Positions 56,386-64,000 of a stretch of DNA of 64,000 nt are shown one piece after another. Both the position numbers and the translations under genes were made by a program. Source of the DNA: Raphanus sativus (taxonomy: Eukaryota; Streptophyta; Magnoliopsida; Brassicales; Brassicaceae); assembly GCF_000801105.2 (NCBI RefSeq), contig NC_079511.1, positions 14,822,602 to 14,886,601 on the forward strand, given 5' to 3'. Every line of letters begins with the position of its first letter. Positions within the stretch are counted from its first letter, which is position 1. Under the pieces are notes generated by a model, which had not been told where the DNA came from, did no database searches, and saw nothing but the letters and a program-made list of their open reading frames with translations.

Positions 56386-59300
56386 CTAGACCAGGACCCG
56401 CGCCCCCACGCGGGTGCTATATTTAAATTTGTTTAACGTAAATTCATTTTGTTATGTTTTTTGTACATTTTGGTTTTGAATGAAAAGTTTGTTTATGTAG
56501 ATGTTTGATGATATTATTTTAATCCTTACATAGTATTATATATAGTTATATATTATGATATCATTTGATGTAACCGTAATATTGATATATTAACTTCATG
56601 TTTCTTTAATCTTTAATTGTATCTGGTTATAAATAGATAATATATAACATTTTTTTTTCAATACAAATAAACAACAAAAAGATTGTAAGATATATTTTAG
56701 TTCACTTTGTTTTATTTAAAGGTTTAATATCTGAATTGCCAAATATAAATTAATAAATGAATTATTTACAAATTGTTCTACACTAAATAATAAAGTTCTT
56801 GAATAATAGAATGGGCCTATACTATAATAAAATTTATGTGTCAATTAAAAAAAATAATTGGGCCGTGTAATATAATTTTTCAATCTCGAAAAGTTCAACT
56901 AATTAATCCGGGAAAAAAACGTTTTTTTGTCAAAACACTAAACTAATTTTCACTTTATCGTCGTCTCCGTCGCATCGTCTTCGATGTCTCTCCAATAGAT
57001 CTCATCTTCTTCTCAAAATAACTCAAGAACCAAACCGAGGTTGTAAATCTGAAGACTCCCAAAGTCAAGATCACCCAATTGGAATTCATTTTTTGTATAA
57101 CAGGTTAGATTCTCTAAATTCAGTATATTCAATTTTAAATCTGCATAAATTCTAGTGGTCATTCAAATCGTTCGAATCTATGTTATATATATCATCGGTG
57201 ATGGTCAATTGGTGTCGCCGATGTAAACCAATCTTCGCGACTTCGACCAAACTCTTATTAATCAACGTTTGAATTCTGTTTTTTTGTAAATGTTTTTTAG
57301 AACTGTAATGGCTGATAATCGATTGGCGATCACATATGTAAAAAGATCTTCAAGCTCTCACCGAATGTAAAAGGTAAAGTCAATTTTAATTTGCAATTTT
57401 CTATACATCGAACTCGAATTAAATTATGACCAGATATTGGATTCGTTGCAGTGTACCAAAATGAAGGAGATTCCTAAGTTGTCATATTGTATAACATAGA
57501 AAGAGAGATTGCAACAAAAGAAGGAAGAGAGTTGAATGCTTGTCTTGCCAATCAGGTCGTGTAGCTTGCCCTTACGTAGTACTTATAAAAGCCAGAAATG
57601 CCATGTTTGAGTACAAATTTTTCAATCACTAACCAAACAAAATTAACACCTTGTGTTTGTATATTTTCATGTCGTCAATGTGTGTTTGAGAAGAATTGTT
57701 TGAGAGTTGGAGAAGAAAGCTCTGTAACCGGAGGATCACAATTACCAAACATCATGTCCAACATTGCGGTGAAACAAAGGTTAGTCTATTTAAAAAAAAA
57801 ACAGAACTCTTAGCTTAGTTAAGAAAATAGAATCATCTAGGACTGTGGTAGATGTAGGTGAGATTGACATGGATTGTTTATTTTTTGCCTTTTGCTTGTT
57901 TGACTAATTTTTTGAATACTAAATTGATGGTGTTAGAAATAAAGTAATTTAAAACAGAGAAAATTAGAATTGTGTTGTTCATAAAGTAAACGAAAATATT
58001 ACAAAAAACAACAAAATTCAAGACTGATGTAAGATAAACTTCACTTTCTGCATGAACTGACATCTGCAATAAGAAAAAAAAATATTCGGGGATAATAAAT
58101 TACCTTAACACATTACACATGAAACATTTTTCTTATTTTCAAACCACATACCTTAAACTTCGCTTTCAAGGTTGTCGAAAATTTCTTTAAAAACTACATT
58201 CATAGTTTTCTTCTGAGGCTTTCCATCTTTTCCAAGAGCCAAAATTTTCAATCCTTTCTTTGAAGTCACTCTTGATATCGCAACATATAGTTGTCCATGG
58301 GAAAACACAGGCTTAGGTAAAAAAAGACCCACTTCGGAAAGAGATTGTCCTTCACTTTTGTTGATTGTAATAGCAAAGGCCACTGCCAAAGGTAGCTGCC
58401 TTCTGCGCATTTTAAAAGGCAATCGGGTGTCTGATGGTGTTATTGATAGTCTCGGAATATCTACAGTCTCTCCAACCTTTTCCCCAGTTATGATTCTGGC
58501 TTGAACCATAAAATCCATGACCTGAATAATCTGAAGCCTGGTTCCATTCATTAACCCTAATGTAGGATTAATATTCCTGAGAACCATTACGGGGCAGCCA
58601 ACCTTCAGTCTTAGACTGTGATTTGGTAATCCTGAAACCTTAATGGTGTTTAGAAAATCAGGACCAAGAGCTTCGTCGTTAACTGAATTAATATCTGAAG
58701 GATCAATGCTGTCTGCGCTTATATAAACCTTCTCTACTCCTGAAACGCACAAAACAAACTTTGGTCAAAATTTGTTATTTGCATATTTCCTGAATTAAAA
58801 GAAATAGTGCTATTGTAAGCTTCGGTTTTAAAATATAATAATAATACCACAAAATACAGTAAAATACGGTAAATCTTTATACCTTTGTAGTAGCTAATTT
58901 TAGAAAACCTGATCAGACAAATAATTGGTTCCCCTTCATTATCTTCAATATGAGATTCAATAATCTCTGCGAATTTTCCCCACAGACAACACTCCACGTC
59001 ATTCCCACTGAAGGGAGATGCACAAAAACTAAGAATCACAACCGATTATAGTTCTTATACATTATAAACAATAATAAAAATCTGAATTACTTTGTGTCAC
59101 GTAGTCGGAAAACAACCCTCTTCCGATCTTCGTTCTTTACTTGAACAGTTTGTATACCACGCATATCAAAAATTTCGCCAAGAATATCTGCATCAAAAGA
59201 TTAAGAAATAGTTTATATATCAGTGATTAAAAATGGACTAATTAATACAAAATTGAATAAGCTATATCGTACCAATGAGGAAGAATGGATTCATTTTCCC

Positions 59301-60400
59301 CTCGATTATATCTTCATAACTTGCAAGATCAAGAAAGTGATTGTTGTTCTGGAAATCACATTTTGATATCGCTGTATCACCACTGATTGTCATCTTGTAC
59401 TGCAGGTTCGTTGGTCGATACTGCCCACCAGCCTGGGAGACGGTGAAGTTTTCAACAAATCGCCATTCTCCAATGGGTAAGGCTCTCTGAACTCGGAACA
59501 TTTGACTTCTTTTGAATGAAGCATGAATCTTGCCACCCTGAGAGCATGATAAAGAATATATGAAAGTATGTTCAATAATATAACTTATAAATATATCAGT
59601 AAGAAAAGAGTTTCTTACTGTTTCATCTGCAAGGATGCACTCAAGTGTTTCTCCTCCGAAATTCTGTTTCCACGAATGAAGCATTTTCACGCGTACTCTC
59701 CACCCGGTTTTGTAAGGCTTGACATCCTTAAGCAGGTTACAGCTCGCATTGCTCGACATTTTGATAGTACCTTTTTTGGGAGGATGAGTTGAGAATAATG
59801 AAATGGTTGAATAGATCGATATCTATATATAGGGTGACGAAAATTGGTGAGCAAGTAAAATATTAAAAGGAAAATCTACATACTCATTAGATTGTTGATT
59901 TTATTGTTGAAAGATTTTTGGGAATATTCGTTTTTCTTATTCTTATTGATATATTCGTTAATGATGCAATAGGTAATTAACTATGGAGGAAATCGATGGA
60001 TAAGGAAGGGATATAAGAGATTTGGCAATATATACCTTGGAGAAAAAGAAGGCGTGGGATGAAAGTTTGGTTCAGAAAAAGAAGGCAAGAATATATTATT
60101 TGCTGCAACCGAGAATATAGCTTACTCTTTCTACCGATATTTTCAATGTCGATGGACCAGAATTTGAAAGTTGGTTAGGATACATTGATAGATATCTAAC
60201 CGCTTTTTTCAATGTCAATGGACCAAAATTTGGTTTGAATTATGGCAAAGCAAATTTACGAAAATGACATTAATGAAGACAGCAAATTAAACGTTTTATC
60301 TTGCTAACTCTATGTCCAAACAGCAAAAAAAAAATCACTGAATATTGCTAACCTTGTATCCAAACAACTGCTTAAAGTACTTCAACTTTAATAATATAGA
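56386..60400 (-). mobile_element. 4.0-kb Helitron carrying an RPA-helicase fusion gene
   Basis: On the minus strand it begins TCTATATTATTAAAGTTGAA at 60400. It ends with a perfect 7-bp stem hairpin (ACCCGCG/CGCGGGT, 56396-56415) followed by CTAG at 56389-56386 and a flanking T. The 5' side directly touches the CTAG of another Helitron (60401) instead of the usual A. It holds the chimeric gene at 59759-58153. A GC-richer block of unknown origin lies at about 56940-57800 toward the 3' end, including a possible + strand frame (57598-57813, Cys-rich CVCIFSCRQCVFEKNC), perhaps captured. No Rep domain is present, so it is non-autonomous. Confidence 0.8.
58153..59759 (-). CDS. Chimeric RPA OB-fold / Helitron helicase-tail protein
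   Basis: Five exons (59759-59619, 59537-59273, 59187-59091, 59007-58883, 58739-58153) have GT-AG introns and phases that close exactly, giving a continuous 404-residue frame. Exons 1-4 are RPA1-like OB-fold sequence: LKDVKPYKTGWRVRVKMLHS, FRVQRALPIGEWRFVENF, then a second OB region with ILGEIFDMRGIQTVQV, RKRVVFRLRDT, NDVECCLWGKFAEII and IICLIRFSKISYYK. Exon 5 switches to the C-terminal part of a PIF1/Helitron helicase: YISADSIDPSDINSVN, FLNTIKVSGLPNHSLRLKVG, NGTRLQIIQVMDF, LPFKMRRRQLPLAVAFAITI, NKSEGQS and HGQLYVAISRVTSKKGLKIL. The usual SQGQS reads SEGQS. Walker motifs are absent, so no helicase activity is expected; DNA binding by the OB folds is plausible. Expression is untested. Confidence 0.75.
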
Positions 60401-60674
60401 CTAGATTTTGACCCGCGCTTTCAAAGCGCGGGATTGTGTATTTTTCAAATATATTTTTAACATATTATATTTATATCATTTTTAGTAAATATTTTATGTT
60501 ATATGTTTAGTAGTTGGTTTATTTAATGAGAATAATAAGTATTAATATATAAATGTAATAATATATAATCTGACTGTAATTATAATATATATACAGAACT
60601 ATACACATCAATATATTTTTACTATTTATCATTGAGAAGTTTTGAAAGTATCGTTAAAATTTTAATTTGTATTA

Positions 60675-60679
<5 letters not shown>

Positions 60680-60720
<41 letters not shown>
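60680..60720. repeat. (AT)n(GT)n microsatellite
   Basis: AT dinucleotides run into GTGTGTGTGTGT. Confidence 0.95.
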
Positions 60721-61099
60721 ACATTAAACTAATATACGACTACAATTTTATAAATTTGTAATAATTAATAACTATATATGTAATCTTTAAAATTACAGAT
60801 ATAAAATATGTTTTTGTATAGTTTTGTAGTTCTAGTTTTTTTTTCTTGAGTGGTCATTATGTATATTTTTGGGTTGTAGTAGCTGGTTTGTGTTAGTTTT
60901 GTTAATTTATTTTTAAAGTGTAATAGGAAATCATATTCTCAGATTTGTTTAATGGGATATTGAAATTAATTTTCAATCTTATTTGTTCTAATGAATATTA
61001 AGGCCTGTTTACATATATAACTGGGCTTACAACAATGACCCAAAAGTTTTATAATATTTTTCTTCTGTTTAATAAAAAAGACAAAAAATTGTATGGTCC

Positions 61100-61560
61100 C
61101 TATTACTACAAAATGTCGGATAATGCAAAAAATAAAATGAAAAACTCTGCCGACACTTTTGTTTTCTCAGACAGAAAAAAATCAGATTAGGAAAGCGTCG
61201 ACTGGATCTTTAACATAGATCGTGGCGATTGTTGAAAAGAAAAAAAAGAAAAAGTAACAAAAATAGCAATCCTTCTTCTTCCTCTTCTTCGCTCCTCCTC
61301 TCAGACGGAGGACCAGGTGAAGCGTGGACTCCTTTTGGATGTTGTAGTCGGCGAGATTGCGTCCATCCTCTAGCCGTTTCCCGGCGAAAAGGAGGCGCTG
61401 CTCCTCCGATGGGATCCCTTCTTTGTCTTCTATCTCGATTTGATGTTCTCGTATGTGTCAGAGGAACCGACCTGGACGGTTATCGTCTTCTCCGTTAGGG
61501 TTTTCATGAAGATCTGCGACGGGGAACAAACAGTAGAAACAGAAGAAAGAGAAAAAATCG
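61100..61560 (+). other. GC-richer, exon-like block of unknown identity
   Basis: A 5'-leader-like segment (TCTTCTTCCTCTTCTTCGCT) with an open frame to 61498 and no ATG at its start. The translation ([20 protein letters not shown], then [15 protein letters not shown]) matches no family I know. It may be a captured gene fragment within the Helitron. Confidence 0.3.
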
Positions 61561-61719
61561 AGATAGAATGTCTTGTTCATTTCTGTATTAAAAGGTAACT
61601 ACCCAATTTTTTCCTTCGATCTGAGATATGCATGTTAAGTTTTGAATACCCGAATCAAGAAATCGAATGTGTTGTTGATTTTGTTTATTCAGATATCTTT
61701 GAGAAAGTGAAAAGAAGAT

Positions 61720-62940
61720 TTGAAAGACAACGAAACGGTAAATGGAGACAGAAGCAGCGAGAAGTTAGATAAATTTATGGAACAGAGGATGGAAGGAGCA
61801 GAGAAGAAACAGAGACAGATGATGTCTTTGACGGAGAAACAGAAACAGAGACAGTTAAACAATGATAAAGGCATGAGGCAAAATCATGATTTAGTCATTG
61901 GTGCTATTGAAGATGTAGGGTAATATTCAAGAACTTGAAAGCCAGTAGGCCCAGTACATTGCACGGAAATCCGAAGGCTCTTTCAATATCATTCCCGTGT
62001 TGAACCCTCTCTCAAACTTCAGGTGTGATACCAATTTTTTTGTTTTATTTTTTGTGTTTCTCATCTGCAAGCTATTAGTTAACAAATAGTGGTGACATTT
62101 ATTTTCTTTCACTTTTCCTAATGTTACAGAACAAAGCTGAGAGTTGAATAATGATGAAAGACATGACCCAAAATCAAACAAAAGCTTTCGAGTACACAGA
62201 TAAGTCTCGTACTATGGATTTATTTGATTGAGTTAACAATGAGAAACAGTATATGTTTTACATTGTAGTGAGCTGACTTAATTAAGTATACAAATCATGT
62301 ACAGGTGGTGCATTTAGGATTGCTTACATTGTGAGCACCAAGATAAACATCTTTTGGAAAGTCTGAGACAGCAGCTCCGAGAAGTTACATAAATAAAATC
62401 TACGGAACAGAGGATTGAAGGAGCAGAGAAGAAGCGATTCAGAGTCCTTCTCTTAAAGTGTTAGTAGTTTCTCATCATTTTCAGTTCATTTTCTCTCTCT
62501 CTCTCTGTGAATGTTTCTGTTCACTTTATCCTTGATAACTTGCTGTGTCTATGAATTGATGCTGGGAAACAATGGTTACAGGTCGTTCTTGTTGACAGCA
62601 GCCGTTTGCATGAGCAAGTTGAATGAGATAATGCTCAGTCAGGTATTTTAGTTAACTTCAGTTCCAAGGCTAAGTTTTATTCACGAATACGTACACTAAT
62701 TTTAGAAACAGTGATATTTTGCAGGAACATCTTAAGCCTTCTGACATATCACAAAGAGTCCGAAGACGATGTGAATTCACAACTAACTACAGATTACATT
62801 CCTTTATGAAGTATCTATCTACAATAAACAGATAAGTTTCCGAACATTGCTTTATTTGTTTGGGTTATACATGAGAATAGGTATATGTTTTATACTTAGT
62901 GAGTTGACTTAATAGATACAATTCATGTACAGGTCTTCAT
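61720..62940. repeat. Diverged tandem duplication, period about 630 bp
   Basis: AGCGAGAAGTTAGATAAA ... GGAACAGAGGATGGAAGGAG (about 61756-61800) matches CGAGAAGTTACATAAA ... GGAACAGAGGATTGAAGGAG (about 62378-62422). GACTTAATTAAGTATACAAA with CATGTACAGGT (62275-62306) matches GACTTAATAGATACAATT with CATGTACAGGT (62906-62935). The first copy has a short open frame (KLDKFMEQRMEGAEKKQRQM), possibly coiled coil. Repeated CATGTACAG suggests splice acceptors of a duplicated exon-intron unit, but no gene is recognised. Confidence 0.6.
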
Positions 62941-63485
62941 TAAAAGAATTAGAGAAAGAAGCTTTATACATTTGAAGGACATGGGACACAGACATGACTG
63001 CCCAAAAATAGAAACCAATGTAAGTCAATTTTGAAAGCTTAAAATTGTAGTAATTAGGCTTCGCACTGAAACTGGTAGTAAAGTCAATTTTTGATGACTG
63101 TTGGTTGCAGTATACGTGTTTCCTAGTTTCGAGGCTTGAAATTTTGATGTGTAAACTTTGATTAGAGATGAAGCTGGCATCTGATTAGAGATGAAGCTGG
63201 TCATGTTATGTTTTGAAATATAAAAGTTTTGTAGAAGTTCAAATATGCTTGTTTGAAACAGTGACTGTTTGGTATTGAAATCACCCTTGATTTCAATCAT
63301 TTTAATATTTTTAATATAAAATGCAAAAGTTTTGTCACATATAATAAAACATATTGCTAAGCAGATAAAAAACACAGACACATTCAAGTGCTTTATTATA
63401 CAACATAGAGCACACATCTAGAGGATTACATAGTGAATGAAACAGATTACAACATATTGAACGTAAGCAACATTACAGAAAACAT
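62941..63485. other. Non-coding DNA
   Basis: GATTAGAGATGAAGCTGG is directly repeated near 63160 and 63183. The long minus-strand frame here is AT-rich and unconvincing. Confidence 0.4.
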
Positions 63486-63486
63486 A

Positions 63487-63560
63487 GGAAAACCATTGAT
63501 AAACCCTTCCATTTCTTATTTTTCACGAGTAACAAAGGAAAACCATTGATAAACCCTTTT
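63487..63560. repeat. Short direct duplication at the F-box fragment 3' end
   Basis: GGAAAACCATTGATAAACCC occurs at about 63487 and again at about 63536, the second inside the last codons of the fragment. Confidence 0.85.
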
Positions 63561-63922
63561 GTAGTAGTAACACTCATCGCAAACTAAAGTTATGTCATCT
63601 TCGGGATGGCACATTCTACGTGGTCGAAGGTTAACCATCTCCGCATAGTCATCCTGAGTGAAACTACACGGAATTTCACTTAGGGAGTTCTTGATTCTCT
63701 CCCAGCTTTGATTGGACCTCGATGGTTTTTCCAACCATCGAAGTTTATCCAAGTAGATTCGCCCCTTCCAATAGTGACCACGAACCAGCATTAACAAACC
63801 GTAAAGGAACGTACCGTCATCGTTTTTCCCAATGGAAGCTTGTCGGAAATGACGGAGTCCTGCACGTTGCTCATTCTCTATGTGACGGAGTCCGCTCAGC
63901 AGTGCATTAGAAAATCTTGATT
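63516..63922 (-). pseudogene. C-terminal exon of an At1g67623-like F-box protein, partial
   Basis: The minus-strand frame from about 63922 reads NALLSGLRHIENEQRAGLRH, FLYGLLMLVRGHYWKGRIYL, then WLEKPSRSNQSWERIKNSLS, RPRRMCHPEDDITLVCDECY and YYKRVYQWFSFV. The pattern (short Sel1-like repeat with GLRHFRQAS and YGLLMLVRG, then Cys-containing CxxC near the end) resembles the C-terminal half of Brassicaceae At1g67623-type F-box proteins, substrate adaptors of SCF ubiquitin ligases. The F-box itself would lie beyond the window or is lost. A possible acceptor AATCAAG precedes the frame. It may be genomic or captured by the Helitron. Partial; status uncertain. Confidence 0.45.
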
Positions 63923-64000
63923 ATCATGAAAGTGTTAGGATGTGTGATTGTACCTCTAAACTTTCCAAGTTTAGCAAATCTGAAAAGCAAAGTAATCATT

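Larger units (their letters stand above)
60401..64000 (-). mobile_element. Second Helitron, 3' terminus at 60401; 5' end not located
   Basis: On the minus strand a 9-bp stem hairpin (60412-60432, CCCGCGCTT/AAGCGCGGG) precedes TCAAAAT and CTAG at 60404-60401. Its 3' neighbour is the 5' TC of the 56.4-60.4 kb Helitron. The hairpin is like that of the 26.4-27.1 kb Helitron. No 5' end was recognised, so the right limit is only the window edge and may be much closer. Confidence 0.6.

Noticed and set aside
56940..57813. A separate + strand gene in the Helitron
   Set aside because: GC-richer and leader-like, but the only frame with an ATG is 71 codons with no recognisable domain; kept as possible captured DNA only.
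63025..63417. 130-codon minus-strand ORF
   Set aside because: AT-driven composition, no recognisable domain, and it spans direct repeats and AT-rich DNA.

Overview
This window is plant nuclear DNA, almost certainly Brassicaceae. The evidence is AT-rich intergenic sequence, spliceosomal introns, a KANADI2 and an RCD1/SRO1-type gene that read closely with the Arabidopsis proteins, and Brassicaceae-style transposons. From memory, RCD1 and KAN2 carry consecutive Arabidopsis locus numbers (AT1G32230/AT1G32240), so the window probably preserves that microsynteny. The two genes are convergent (RCD1-like on +, KAN2 on -) and lie 25 kb apart, with the gap filled mostly by mobile DNA.

Layout. 1-10 kb: a Harbinger MITE (303-551), a 706-bp tandem duplication, a decayed hAT/DUF659 transposase (minus, 4.9-2.6 kb), a Harbinger Myb-like remnant (6.1-6.5 kb) and a CACTA element with a 3-bp target duplication (7642-9226). 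10.2-13.4 kb: the RCD1-like gene, complete in exon structure but carrying two coding frameshifts. 15-15.8 kb: a C-terminal HSP90 fragment. 16.5-18.9 kb: AT-rich DNA with roughly 300-bp repeats. 19,787-24,519: a full-length PIF/Harbinger element (TAA target duplication, matching ends) with a GRF zinc-finger gene, a Myb-like gene and an internally deleted DDE transposase. 25-36.5 kb: a hAT fragment, a terminus-complete small Helitron (26,441-27,086), a possible Pack-MULE, Stowaway and hAT MITEs, a tRNA-type SINE, a retroelement whose long repeats are inverted rather than direct, and a foldback MULE-MITE with degenerate telomere-like TTTAGGG repeats. 38.5-42.3 kb: KAN2, six coding exons, intact except for a slightly early stop. 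46.7-52.5 kb: a probable MULE-like element with a LINE RNase H fragment and about 1 kb of degenerate TTTATAA repeats. 52.9-56.1 kb: Stowaways, a probable Helitron and a broken first exon of an unidentified nuclear gene. 56,386-60,400: a minus-strand Helitron abutting the 3' terminus of a second Helitron head-to-tail. The end of the window has an F-box-like C-terminal fragment.

The most interesting item is in the 56.4-60.4 kb Helitron. Five exons join in a continuous frame (about 404 codons) and link RPA-type OB-fold sequence to the C-terminal part of a PIF1/Helitron helicase, giving a chimeric single-strand-binding/helicase-tail protein. Also notable are the Helitron head-to-tail junction, the Harbinger element carrying an extra GRF zinc-finger gene, the inverted-LTR element, and the frameshifted but otherwise well conserved RCD1-like gene. 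Gene assignments rest on reading translations from memory of the families; no database search was run.
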